A DNA stretch of 64,000 nt from Chytridium lagenaria (Eukaryota > Chytridiomycota > Chytridiomycetes > Chytridiales > Chytridiaceae). A program made the translations under genes and the position numbers. The DNA is taken from NCBI GenBank assembly GCA_025449115.1, contig JAHLKC010000109.1, positions 62,001 to 126,000 of the forward strand. The letters are read 5' to 3'. Position 1 is the stretch's first letter. Each line of letters begins with the position of its first letter. Shown piece after piece: positions 34,801 to 46,324 of this stretch. A model generated the notes under the pieces. The model ran no database searches. It was given only the letters and a program-made list of their open reading frames with translations, and was not told where the DNA came from.

Positions 34801-36753
34801 GTTGGTCGGTGGGGATGAGTCTGGGGATGGAGCGGGGGATGTGAAGAAAGATGTGGAAGGGGAGGATCTGACGGATGGTAAAAAACAACCTTCACGTTTA
34901 GAATTATAACGCCTGTTGTCAGAATATTCTCTTCCGCCCACCCTCTCACCTCCCGCATCTGAACCCGTATGTGGATGCGGCGACGCAGGCCATCTCGAAA
35001 AACAAGACTTTAACGGCGTCTTCCAGGTTCCTGCTAAACGGTTGTTTGATTTGATGTTTGGGGTGAATTCGGATAATGCAAACATGTATGAGAAATATCA
35101 TAAACAGCGTGGTGAGAATAGTCGGCAAATGGACCGTGGACTGAACCGCCGAATGAGAAATGTATTATTGGGGGAGAACCGACTGGAGTGATTGCGACGA
35201 GGGAGGGACAATGGATGATGCCGTTTAACAATCCTATGGGTGCGTTTTTTCTTCTTTTTTTTTACTACATGGTAGTATTGTGGAATTGATTCAGTGTGTT
35301 GTATAGTTAAACTTAAGGAGGCGAGGGTGGATGAAATGGCTTTTCTTATCAAAAGGGTCGACTACTTGTAAGTCTGCTATTTTTTCGACTAGAAGTCTCG
35401 GAACGTATGTATTAACTTTTTTTGGTTATTAGCGTCTACGTTGTCGAGTGTCGAAGCCAGACACCAGACGTTCCTTACGGCGACAATTTCTCTCCCATGA
35501 CTCGATATTGCATCACATGGATCAACAAAGATACGTGTAGAATGAAAGCGTTTACTGGAATCCGATGGTTCAAAAACCCATGATAAAAGGTACCTTCCAG
35601 CTCTCCTCAATCTCCATGCTAAGGCTTTCCTCAAGGTCTCATTAAAAGCGAAGGAGCAAAAGGTATGGCCAAGGGAATCGCTGACCTCACGGCGGCGCTC
35701 AAGGCGGAAATCGAGATCATCAATGCTCGGTCCGGAAAGGTTGCATCCACGGGAACTAAACCTGGTGAGGCGGTTGCCTCTACTGAAACTGCGGCCACGA
35801 CGGTCAACGATACCAGCGGAGCGGTCACAAAGCCTAAGGAAGCGGAATCAGTTCTACCGTTTGGCTTTCGACGTCGTATTGGGCACAGTGGGGGATTGTG
35901 GCGTTGTTGACTTTGTCGCTCATGTCGAATCTGTCTGGATGGATATGGGGTGGGAGACGGGAGGTGGTGGTTCCTGGGGTTGAGTGGGGATCGGAATCGA
36001 GTTTGGCGCAGTGTGGATGGGGAACCAAGTGGGAGAAGGAGCTTAGTAGAAGTGACAGCGTTGATCATAACAAGGCGTACGTTTCTGCGGTTTTTTTTCC
36101 TTCTCCTCTTGTTCCCACCTATTCTCTCGTTTGTTTTCTGTCGGCTCTTCTATAATTTATTTCTTGTTACACTTTTTTTCGCCTATGACTTCTTTGCTGC
36201 GGATTCCATTTTTTCTCTCCATTTTCTCGGTCAATGGTATCTAATCGGCTTTAATTACTTTTCTTTGCACAGCATGCTTGCTTTCCTCACCTCCCATTTT
36301 GAAGGCCCTCATCCCGATCTTCTCACCAACACAACAACACTGAAAGACGGCACAAAATGGACCCCGACTCGTCCCCGCACCGACGTTGACGTCTCCACGA
36401 AATCGTACCACTACCACAAACGCTTCTCCACTCTCACTCCAAAGCGCGACACGGCTCCCCATCGACATCGTCTTGCTCACGCAAAGATGAGCGAGATGCA
36501 TGACGATATTGTTGCAGCCCGTGAGGAGGCGTTGAGGACGTTAAGGTTACTGGATGAAGCTGAGCGGGCATTGATGTGGGCGCGGTATTGGAATTGGGTT
36601 GCGGATGGGGTTGGTGCTGCGGTATGGTCGAAAGGGAAGGAGGAGGAGGGTGAAAGGATGGGGAAGGTCTTTGATAGTGAGGATGGGGTTGGGGGTGTTG
36701 TTGGAGGTGTTCGAGGGATTCGAAAGTTGATGGAGCATTCCAATATGATATGA
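31848..36753 (+). CDS. LAM/SIP3-family sterol transporter-like protein (BAR-PH-GRAM-VASt)
   Basis: LAM proteins sit at ER contact sites and move sterols through their VASt (StART-like) domain. The first 70 residues are Pro-rich. A BAR-type helical region follows over many small exons (about 32070-32960; e.g. FEAELEGISRWLEGLTRG, SSIEYAYKILVFKNN). A PH domain is next (about 33220-33740: EGHLFRRITTGAKGWTRCYV to TEKEMFDWVASIESAK). A GRAM domain lies at about 34090-34720 (KIYLTQNRICFHSN, SFKTFLKDDTKIFGAI). The VASt domain spans about 34920-35650 (QVPAKRLFDLMFG, WMMPFNNPM, PDVPYGDNFSPMTRYCITW). A possible membrane helix follows at about 35880-35930, and the C-terminal part carries an amphipathic helix (DIVAAREEALRTLRLLDEAE). 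This order is that of yeast Sip3 and Ysp1 (Lam3, Lam1). The likely last intron is 36078-36273. Two exon joins (near 32245 and 35880) do not keep frame, so exact limits there are open. Confidence 0.85.
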
Positions 36754-37292
36754 TATCTATACAAAGGAGAGTGGGGAATAAGATTTTGACATGAACAAAT
36801 GCCCCATAAAGTAAATTATTGTAGAAATCATTAAAGTAACCAAGATGGATACTGTCCAATAAGAATCAATCATTTTGTCGGAGTTTATAAAATGTCAAAT
36901 GAAATCTGCAAATTTTCCATGCCAAGCATGTCTCCCAAAGATATCCTTTTTAGGAAATAAACGTTGCTTGACGCGTCGTGATCTTTTATACAGTGTGGTT
37001 TCCCTCGACAACCAAAAGTAACAGCGACATCAAGTTGGTTCGTGAGTCTGGACATGAGAAGAAGAGATGCTGCTGACAGCCTTACTTGCCCACTCTCTCG
37101 CACGCCATCTCTTTAATCTTTTATTGGTCGATATCTCGAGAAGCAGAGCCTTTAGAAATGCAAACTTTTAGGGAATCCCTCTTTATTTTACTCATTGACC
37201 AATCCGAAATCGTTATTTATTTATTGTATTTTAATATTCACAATCATCGGAAAATAAAAAACAAAAAACAAAAAATAGGAGAGAAGCATCCG
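36754..37292. other. Intergenic before the second unknown family gene
   Basis: About 540 bp, AT-rich. I see no gene. A 72-codon minus frame at 36885-37103 has no recognisable features. Confidence 0.55.
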
Positions 37293-37300
37293 TATAAATA
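37293..37300 (+). promoter_or_regulatory. TATA box for the unknown gene at 37356-38969
   Basis: TATAAATA, a consensus TATA element, followed by a run of ten C (37302-37311) and a C/T-rich leader. The start codon lies 55 bp downstream. Confidence 0.65.
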
Positions 37301-37355
37301 GCCCCCCCCCTTTCCCTTTCAATTTCAACTCAGAACACAGCTACCTTTAAGAACC

Positions 37356-38969
37356 ATGATTGCTCTCATTGCCTTTATAAGCTTCCTCTGGGGCTCCTTC
37401 TTCATCAAAGGGGCCTCACCAGTCAGCTCTGCCTTGCCCTATAACCTCTCTCTCATGCACTCCAATCTCTATTTCCAATGGGTGGATGTCCCTGGCTTCC
37501 ACTTGGACCTTGCCCCTCTCAGCATCCTTGAGGACATGGTCCGCATCTCACCGGCACCCTCCGTCCCTTGCTATTCGGTTTCACTCATCCAGGCCAACGT
37601 CTTTTCCTCTACTAAGGCCCTTACGGACTTCCTCTCGGACAACCCGTTGCCCTTCCGCATCTATGCCTTTGCACCATCAACGTTGCTAGGTGCAGTCAGG
37701 TCGTTCTTCCTCGCCGCGGTTGCCTTGTTGAAGGATGCAGAGCCCAACGTCCATGCACCCTCCTTCCGTCTGCCATGGAGCCTGAACCTGACCACCTACC
37801 TCTCGGACACTCCGTCGCCCTTTGCCTCCACACCATCGACGTTGCTAGGTGCAGTCAGGTCGTTCTTCCTCGCCGCCGTCGCCTTGTTGAAGGATGCAGA
37901 GCCCAACGTCCATGCACCCTCCATCCGCCTGCCCTCGAGCCAGAACCTGACCACCTACCTCTCAGACCACCCCACTAACTCCACCTTCCCCACTCTCTCA
38001 TCAACCTTGCTTACAAGTGCCATCAAGTCATGTCACCTCGCTGTCGTCGCCACGTTCAAGGTCTCGGCAGCCCGGGTTTCTGACTTTTACGCACATCTAG
38101 CACATCGACTTCATCACTCCGTTACCCAACCCCCTCCTTTCGCACTCACTTTCCTCGTCAGAATGCTTCTCGCAGGGTTTGGCCTGCATGCTTTGGTCGC
38201 CACCTCCAAACGGTCCCTCTACTCTCTCATCGTCAAGACGGGCTACTTGGGGCTCAACGTTGCTGGCCTTTTCTCCTCAACTGGTATTGTCGACATGCTA
38301 TGGTGGATAGAGCAAGGCGTTTACCAGCCCCTCGCCTCTTCTGCTAGCATCTTCCGAAGCCACGTCACCAGCATCCTCTTCAGCACTTCACAGCATGCCT
38401 CGTCAACAACCACCACTATCCCTCCCCTAGCATCCACCAACGCCTCCCTCGTGAAGACATCTACACCCACTCAATCCACCTTCTCGGTACTTTTGAGCCC
38501 CATCCAGAACCTTCTCCAAGTCATCCTCTACAGGCGCAAGGATCTCGAAAGTCGGATCGCTGCCCTGGAGAGAAAGTCCGCTCTCGACGACGCGTACATC
38601 TCTTCCATCATGCAGTGCCTTTTCGAGACTCGTCAGTCTGTCAGGTTCGCTGGCGAGGCGGTGGGCTATGCGCTCGGCCAAAGCGCCTCTGACGTCAACA
38701 CCTTGAGGATGAGCTTGGAGTTTCAGCGACAAAATATCATGCGGACCATGAACCGCCTTAACAACTTTGAGAACGTCGCCGCTGCCGACTTGAACAGGCT
38801 CGATCGCCAGGTTCTGAGCTTCAACGAGATGAACGCGCTCTTGCAAGAGCAAATCAACTACCTTTGGGACCGTGGAACGCAGAGAAGATTCCCTACTCCG
38901 GTGCTTCAGGTGCAAGAGAAGTATGCTTGGCTCGGCACCAACGCTACGTTTGTGCAGAGACGTGCTTGA
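37356..38969 (+). CDS. Unknown intronless repeat and coiled-coil protein, family member 2
   Basis: This 537-codon ORF is uninterrupted. The N-terminus is a good signal peptide or anchor (MIALIAFISFLWGSFFIKG). The middle has two nearly identical 53-residue units (each containing STLLGAVRSFFLAAVALLKD and LTTYLSD), then a diverged third unit (SSTLLTSAIKSCHLAVVATF). That third unit matches the Val/Ala-rich part of the gene at 22482-23633. A hydrophobic stretch follows at about 38130-38300. The C-terminal 170 residues are a coiled coil starting RKDLESRIAALERKSALDDA, with TRQSVRFAGEAVGYALGQ in the middle. No known domain is visible. The signal peptide and repeated hydrophobic-amphipathic units suggest a secreted or surface protein, but this is inference. 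It has no introns, a clear TATA box and a C/T-rich leader, as expected for a highly regulated or highly expressed gene. Confidence 0.8.
   Translation: MIALIAFISFLWGSFFIKGASPVSSALPYNLSLMHSNLYFQWVDVPGFHLDLAPLSILEDMVRISPAPSVPCYSVSLIQANVFSSTKALTDFLSDNPLPFRIYAFAPSTLLGAVRSFFLAAVALLKDAEPNVHAPSFRLPWSLNLTTYLSDTPSPFASTPSTLLGAVRSFFLAAVALLKDAEPNVHAPSIRLPSSQNLTTYLSDHPTNSTFPTLSSTLLTSAIKSCHLAVVATFKVSAARVSDFYAHLAHRLHHSVTQPPPFALTFLVRMLLAGFGLHALVATSKRSLYSLIVKTGYLGLNVAGLFSSTGIVDMLWWIEQGVYQPLASSASIFRSHVTSILFSTSQHASSTTTTIPPLASTNASLVKTSTPTQSTFSVLLSPIQNLLQVILYRRKDLESRIAALERKSALDDAYISSIMQCLFETRQSVRFAGEAVGYALGQSASDVNTLRMSLEFQRQNIMRTMNRLNNFENVAAADLNRLDRQVLSFNEMNALLQEQINYLWDRGTQRRFPTPVLQVQEKYAWLGTNATFVQRRA
37673..37990 (+). 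repeat. Two in-frame copies of a 159-bp unit
   Basis: The unit starts ACCATC(A/G)ACGTTGCTAGG at 37673 and again at 37832, exactly 159 bp (53 codons) later. The copies differ at few positions, some of them silent, so the duplication is recent. A third, strongly diverged unit follows in the protein. Confidence 0.9.
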
Positions 38970-40495
38970 GTTTTGGCGGGGTTGAGATTTTGGATTATGT
39001 GTTTAGTTTAAATCTTTTTTTATAACTTTTTGACGATCGTTTTACATATTATTATTTGTTCCGTCTTGAGTCTCTTTGATGTTTCCCTCGTTTTGCTTAA
39101 CCCTTGTACATTCCAATATAACAAATATAAGTTGATTTCCAAACATTGTGTCATTGTTACAATATTCTCTTCATTGCCTCTTTAAACAATGAAAGCCTTC
39201 CGACTTGTGATTGGGAATAATTACAATGAAAAGGAAAAGAAGAGAAACGAAGATGCCATCTCCTTACAGCAATCCCTTTGGCCATCTTCCTTTACGAACC
39301 TACCTTATTCGAAATCTGAATCAAGCGCATCAATTATCTTTAACGGCCGCTGTAAGGAAGAAGCACAGATGGTCTGAAGGGCCGAGATAGAGTCGTAAGG
39401 CTACCGGAATAGTTTCATTTAAGGAGCCGTCATCAGCTGGAGTGGTCAGGCGAGAGAATCCCACTTCTTTCGGCCCTTTTGCTGGGTATAATGGCTAGTG
39501 AACATTGGTGAAACCATACGCAGGATGGGCGAATGCATCCTATCACGGTGGACCCTTTCAGCATCTCGTTCGTCTCCTGTCACTTTTACATGTGAGTTGC
39601 ATCTCCAATAGGTACTATAAGGCCACTATCTTTCAAAAGGTCCGACTTAGTCACTTTTCCTTGATTTTCTCTGGTACATCCATGATGGCATCCTTTATCA
39701 TTCATGGAGAAGTGCGCTATAACTACAGCACTGAGAAAAAAATGTAGCAGAGAAGCAATGCCCTTTGAGGGTCTATGGACGAGCCTTTAAGTTGCGATTG
39801 CTTTAATGTCCACTAAACATACAATATACGACACATTGTAGCAATCCTCTCTTTCTTGAAACTTTGTATGTAAACTGCTGGGGATACATGGTACGGGGGA
39901 CACATTGGCCCAACAAGTTTTAATCCTAAACGATATCCTCTTTTGCCACCATTATGAATTTGACAATAGCCTTTTTAGGCAATAAACTTGTCGTCGGAGT
40001 TTACTTCACAAAATTCATTAAAAATTTGGGATTTCCAAATGTCTCCCAAAGGTCAGCTCTCCCCCTCCCCTTGTCATAGCAAAACGACTGACAGCTTGGC
40101 TGTTTGAATGGAAAGTCCCGACAGTCTGGCCATGTAAGATTTAATACGCTTAGAAAGAGAATATTTCCTTTAAACCTTGTCCATATGCATGGACAACAAA
40201 AGTGTGTAGAATTCATATGCGAAAAAAGATCTAGAATATAATAACTGTGGAGATGAATGTTCACATAAACGTTTTCAGCAGCGTAGACGTGATAAGGATT
40301 TCTCGAAAAATTTTCGGAGCCTCGTCCTTCTCGGCCCTCCATTTCGTCTCACAATTGAAAATATCAAAATGCCCTACCCTATGTTTGGGCATCATTTTTA
40401 TTAACCCTTGTTTTTCCGTCCTCTCACTTTCTACCCCTTGTTATACCAAACAAACGTGAAAAAAATATTATCATTCAACATTTATTGTCGCTTCA
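38970..40495. other. Intergenic region, 1.5 kb
   Basis: The region lies between the unknown plus-strand gene and the 3' end of VPS39. It is AT-rich with scattered short frames (62 codons at 39189, 80 at 39505, 113 on the minus strand at 40001-40342), none with recognisable features. I found no tRNA or mobile element here. Confidence 0.55.
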
Positions 40496-43400
40496 TCACT
40501 GATCTCCAGGTCGTCTCAAACAATGTAAGTGAACAAGATCACCCACATCTCCAGGCAATCGAACGAAAACATTCGGATCCATCACAACCCGTCGACATAT
40601 AAGACACGGCTTGTCACCGTCGATTCTCGATGGCTTGAACGACGCCTGCGCTTTTATCATGGAGGCGTGCGTCTGCATGTGGGAGGTTCGAACGAGTGAT
40701 TTGGTGACTTGAGATTGGCGGGTTTGCGAGAGGAGGATTCGAAGAGATGATGAAATGAAGGGGTGGGCGGTGTTGAGAGAGCATTGAGCGGGGATAAGAC
40801 GCATAACCTTTAAACGTGAAGAAAGATAATGGTGATAAGCACGTAAAAAACATCAGGAATGACGAACCTTGATAGGATCCATAGCAAGCGGATGCTCGCT
40901 CAAAAGTCTCATCGCTTCCCTAAAACAATCGACAACGAGCCTATAAAAAACTTGTAATAAGATGCTGGTTTCAACCAAAGATAAGCGTCCCCACATACCC
41001 GTCTCTATCATCCAAATACAATCCTAAAAGAACATTCAACAATTTGGTTGAAGTTTCATCCTCCTCCGTAGAGGTCCGCACTTTTCGTTTCGTCCAAGGA
41101 TTCGGTACCTCCCTCGTAAAGCAGTACCATTCCGCCGCGCCGAAATCCTTGACCCCAAGAGCAAGTAACTTGATGACGTCTTCATGCTCGCCTTTCTGTT
41201 AAAACGTGTTAAACTAGAATCTTTGATGGCAAATAACGAAAGACAACGCACAAATTATAAAAAAACTCTTACCGAAGCTAATAACACAGCTCGCTCGAAT
41301 TTAAATCCAGTGGATGCGAGGAAGGTCGGTGACACGGCGGAAGTGATTTCCGACAATATCTCTCCAGCCGCCGTCATGAGTAACCGAAGCAGACCGTACC
41401 GTATCGTGCAAATTGAATCTGTCGCAGCAACAGCTTCCAGATAATCCAAAAAGGACGGTCGATCATCCATATACCTATACTCCTCATCTAATAAAACACG
41501 TCAATTTTGACGCATTTGTATCAATACAAAGGTCGCAAGGAAGTCGGTTTTGCATGCCATCATCTCACATAAAGGACTCGAAGAAAGAAAAGTTTCAAGC
41601 GGACTCACCAATCTTCGACATTTCCACATCATCAGCCACAATCTTCTCCAAATACAAAGTCGCAAGCCTTCCATGAATCCCCGGGTCTGCCTTCTTCCGA
41701 TCCTTAACGAGGTGTTCAAGATAAACCGTCTCAGCTTCCGGACCAAGCGGTTTAAGAATGTCCGTCATTTCACTGATATCAAGGTCCCCAAGGATTCTTG
41801 ATTTGCGGTTAAACAGCTAAGTAGAGGTGAGTTGCTGGGCGGTGCGCGGTAAAAAGTGTACCTTGTATATGGCATCGGGGTCGCGTTTGATGGTGGGACC
41901 AAGGTATTTAAGGAAAATGCTTTTGTCGGTAAGAGAGTCCAGAAGGTCAATGATGTCTTCGATGTTGTTGAAGAGAGGGTCGTGGGTTTCCGCCTCCAGT
42001 TGTCTGAAAAAAGAAGATCGGCGTGTTAATTATAAACAATGTAGATGGAAGTGAACCCACCCAAACCATAATTCTAGCGCCTTCTGCAATTTCCCGCTAT
42101 TCCGATATAGAAGCGCAAGTAGGTAGAATCTCTGGTAAAAACACAAAGTTCTAAATACGCCATAGACAGATAAATAAGCTAACCTCCTTCTTCAAAGCAA
42201 ACTCTTCACATTCCTCCTCTTGCAGCGAACCTTTTAAAATCACGTTCTTGAGCGCCTCAACATTGTTTGCCTCACACAGAAGCTTGACCTGAGCCGTTCG
42301 AATCTCCTGTAACAAAAGATGGCAAATGAGTAAAGTTGACATTACAAGCAAATGGGATGGATGACCGACCTTAAAATATGGCTTCCATTCTCGTTGCGAT
42401 GAGGCATGATCAAGGTACTTCAAAAGCATTTCCTAGCAAAAAATATATGAGCGGTTTACAACAGTGCAGACAGCCTTACCTTGGCATTGGCAACAAGAGC
42501 AGAACTGAACGAAGCCATCGTCTCGGCATCCGAACTCGGGTAATTGCGTTCCAACCCTGCCTTTACTACACAAATCCAAAACACCTACATCAGAAAATAA
42601 CCAAATACAGAAGAAACAAACCACCTACCCAACTCCTCAATCCCCTCCGCAATCGCCGCAACCTCCTCAAACGCCTTCAACCCATCATCCTCGCTCGAAT
42701 TTCCAAGCACAGCAGCAACCATCCGATCCCTTACTTCCAGCGGCGTCGCAACCGTCGGAAACAACGAACAAAGTACAAGCGGATCTATCCGACCCTTCTG
42801 GAACATGGCGAACGCGTCGTCAAAAAGCGAATCGCGGAGTTGCATCAATCCAGCTGTCCGGCAAAGTGATCGAAGCTAATTAAAAACGTTAGAGGCGGGG
42901 CGAAGGAGGCGCAGTTATATCACCTTTTCAACGTTAAATCCACCCGTTTCAGCGTTCACCATATCCTCCGCCATCTTCACAGCCCGTTCCACCAATCCCG
43001 CATCAAGCAATTCACGTAACTGCTCATCAACATTCTTCATTTTAAGTCCAACAACCGTATCCCTACACCTCATAACAATGCGAACATGGGAGTCCTTGGA
43101 TTTTTTGAAAGAGAGGCCTCGGTAATGAGCGGTAGAGAGAAATCGAGGGTCCATAGAGGATGGGATGGGGAGGGTTTGAATAAGCTCTTGGGTAAAGAGG
43201 TTGTGAATTTCAAGAGTGTTGGTTTTAAGGAGGGCAACGATGTAGGGGAAGTGGAAGGCTTTAACAGGCACGTTAGTATGAAGATTTCTCAAGATGTAGA
43301 AGGTTCTTAAAGAATATTTCGCCTACCGACGGATTTTGGCATAGAGGACCATTGAAGCGTTCCTGATTTATTGCATCAGTCATCGTAAAACACTATACGC

Positions 43401-44494
43401 ATACCTCGTATTGCGTCTCCTCTTGAATTTACAAATACACCTAGTCCCTGGTTTGGGTTTGATGAAATAGTAAGAAGAAACTCGCCCTTCCCCACCGAAC
43501 AAATTAGGGGTTTCGAGATACTTCCGGTCATAAGGGAAAAGGGGAAGTGTCTCGCCATCCGCAAATCGGACCAACTTATAGTTTTGACCGTCGGCCGCAC
43601 ATACGACTTGGTTGTATCGACTGAGCGCGATGGCTCCTTCAGCTAAAGAGACTTCCTTGGAGTTCACAGAGCAAAGTTTAAGTCGGGTGAATGACTATAA
43701 GGAAGTAGGCAAACCTTTTCGAAAATGATTTGCTCGCCGACACGAACGGATTGGAGACCACGACGTTTTGCTGCACAGAAACGGAATGCGGTGGTCGGTA
43801 GATGTGTCGACTGCGAAGGCTGTGACGCCACGAATGGGCTGGACGGACGCGACAGAAATGGGTTGAAGAGTTTGAAGGCTGAGGAAGTATATGGTTGAAT
43901 CTATACGTTTACGCCAATGAAAATATATCCTGTTAGCGTTTGATCAGATAGAGGGTGAAAAACTCCGCTACAGTATTCATGGTATACCTGACATGGCAAT
44001 CATTTTATCTTCTTTGGGAATGACGGCTAGGCCTTCTACCGGTTTTCGCGCAATAGAGATAACCTTCTTGTTTTTCAGTTGACCGACGACTTCATCCTAT
44101 GAGCACGAAAGCCATTAACATTGCTCGCCGAGTTCAGCGTAAAGTACAAACCTCTCCTCGCTCCTCCAAAGTGTAATGCAGCACATATCCATCAGAAGTT
44201 CCAAGGTAAAGCGATTTCTCTATGGATACCGTCACAATAATCAATAAGCCAATAAGTTCTGCCTCAAAATCCGTCATCGATATCCATGATGCTCACCAAA
44301 GAGGTCCAGGCATTCCACAGTCCCACGACTTGACGTTGGCGTTCCAGGTGATTCGGGCTACTCGACCCCGATCCAGTCCCTCCCCCTCCAAACGAAGCCG
44401 ATTTTGCAAATAATGATGAGGCTCTTGAAAGAACAGGATCTTCCGCATACGCCGGTAATGACGGAAGAAGCTGGACGACTTGGAAGGGATCCAT
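40496..44494 (-). CDS. VPS39: HOPS complex subunit Vps39/Vam6
   Basis: Vps39 is the Rab7/Ypt7-binding end of the HOPS tether for vacuole fusion, and in yeast also part of a vacuole-mitochondrion contact. The N-terminal CNH (citron-homology) beta-propeller lies at about 44494-43050. It begins MDPFQVVQLLPSLP, and contains GEFLLTISSNPNQGLGVFVN and FPYIVALLKTNTLEIHNL. An alpha-solenoid follows (LRELLDAGLVERAVKMAE, then Vps39 domain 1 near 42150-42430). The C-terminal Vps39 domain 2 ends in a zinc-finger-like part (KPCLICRRVVMD, then LVHLHCLRRPGDQ). There are about a dozen short introns. One frame break is needed near 43530, between FPYDR and the conserved CSVGKGEF. The start could also be six codons earlier (44512); I chose 44494 because it fits the family. 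Confidence 0.88.
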
Positions 44495-44543
44495 GCTGTG
44501 ATGGGATCGCAAAAAATTCTTTGGGACAAGTCGCTAAGACGAC

Positions 44544-45556
44544 ATGGCACAGATTGTGGAGGACGAAACAGAGCGTACAGAGGTTGTGGAGGAGAAGGAT
44601 ATAGGAGACAAGGAGACGGATGCGATAGTCCATTCAAAGGAGGAGGCGGTTGCCTTGAAGGAGCAGGGAAATGTGGCATTTAAGGCAAAGGAGTGGGATG
44701 CTGCGAGAAAGAGGTGCGAGAGTTACGAGTTACTGTTCAGGAATTAGCTGACCGGAATTGAGTTTAGCTATATGGATGCTCTGTATATCTGCCCACTAGA
44801 TGAGACAGTGGAGAGATCAAAGCTACTCTCTAATATTGCTGCATGCGATCTTGAGCAGGTGAGAAGGAAAACGTTGTGACAGAGAATGAACGTATCGTGC
44901 GAATTATTCGAAAGATCATGGATTGCATAATGAGGGTCTATCATTCGCTGGCGAAACTGTATTGCATTTGCATGCCGAGCTTTGACATCTGAAGGAGCCT
45001 TGAACAAATTGGACATTTTTGTGAGATGCACGTTCTAATTTATGTCTTACCTTCAGGAAGAGTGGGAAGATTGCGTCAAGACGTGCACTGAAGGTTGAGT
45101 TTATTTCTTGGATATTTATCACCAATGGCTTTATTAAACTCTTAAACTTTTTTAAACATTAGCACTAGAATTGGATTCGGAATTCCTTCGACCGCGGATA
45201 AGAAGAGCGAAAGCAAACATGAAACTGGATAATAGCGCGTCAATGTCTTCAGCGCTGGAAGGTGAATCTTCAACTTTTTCGTCTATAAGTTAATTTTTTT
45301 TACGGTAGACTGGCAGGAGGTATTGAAGCGGGAGGCTGGAAACAAGGAAGCGAGGGAATGGGTGGTGCGGCTGCCATCACGAATTCAAGAGGTGCAAGAG
45401 CGGGAAAAGAAGGAGATGATGGATAAGCTCAAGACTCTTGGCAACCAGTTCTTGGGAGCCTTTGGGATGTCATTGGACCAGTTTAATGTAAAGCCTTCAG
45501 CCTCTGGAGGAAAAGAGGGGGGAGGTGGAGGATATAGCGTGTCTTTTAATTCTTGA
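44544..45556 (+). CDS. TTC1: Tetratricopeptide repeat protein, TTC1-like
   Basis: TTC1 is a small TPR adaptor that binds Hsp90 or Ras/G-protein partners in animals; its role in fungi is poorly known. The protein has an acidic N-terminus, then TPR helices (ALKEQGNVAFKAKEWDAARK, LLSNIAACDLEQEEWEDCVK, ALELDSEFLRPRIRRAKAN). The C-terminus is typical of the family (KLKTLGNQFLGAFGMSLDQF, then a Gly-rich stretch and YSVSFNS). Introns are at about 44714-44765, 44860-45057 and 45096-45162, with another near 45262-45309. The one after the second TPR helix is nearly 200 nt. The start codon lies 49 bp from the start of VPS39 on the opposite strand. Confidence 0.85.
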
Positions 45557-46324
45557 AGATAGAACCATTAAATATAGATGATATACCTGCGCGAATGATA
45601 GACTGGCTTTACGTTTTCGTTTAATTTTTCTTTCAAATTGATTCATTTTTTTGTTCTTTCCTCAACTTTAGGTATTAAAGGACGTTTGAATCGCTTCACT
45701 CTTGTATATACGGACGTTGCTGCTGTTGGGCATGCCACGTCTATTGAGATTTGCGATAGGATACCAGGATAGGTAGCTGGTTTTCCTTAAAATGAAAAAC
45801 GCATAAGATCGGATCAAGCATTTATTACCGCCAATTTCGACCCTTTCATTATCCAGAGAAAACATGTGAAATATGCTTCTGGAAGGCAAAGAATCTTTTT
45901 TGCGGTGGCAACAAGGGCAGCCCCAAATTCCTAAAGCAATGTTCTTCTGTTACACAATATTAATACTAAAGGATCCCACCAATCATAAGCCAGATTAGCG
46001 GTTAACCATGACGGCTCCCCTTCAGATGCTCTTCCTTTTTTTTTTTTTTATTTGCAACTAATTGGGCGTCAAGTATCCCCTCCCTCCTTCAACATCATCA
46101 CCATTACCTGCTTCTCACTAGCACATCAGTGCACACTCTCTCGTATCGCATTTGGGAAGCGGGTTATCAAGCCATCACCAGAACACTTGGAGACAGGGCT
46201 AAGGAGAAGGGCTGCTGGACATCTGGATTTGGGAGACGATACCCATCGGACATCTGTTCTTAACCAACGCGTTATAAGAAACTTTGTAATATAGCTAAAA
46301 AGAATCATCAAAGAAAACACACTA
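45557..46324. other. Intergenic: TTC1 3' end and chitin synthase promoter side
   Basis: About 770 bp, with a T run at 46038-46049. No gene supported. An 80-codon frame at 46052 overlaps the leader of the chitin synthase and looks non-coding. Confidence 0.55.

Noticed and set aside
38427..38915. 162-codon minus-strand ORF opposite the unknown gene
   Set aside because: It is a shadow of the coiled-coil region of the plus-strand ORF, which is longer and has a promoter and signal peptide.
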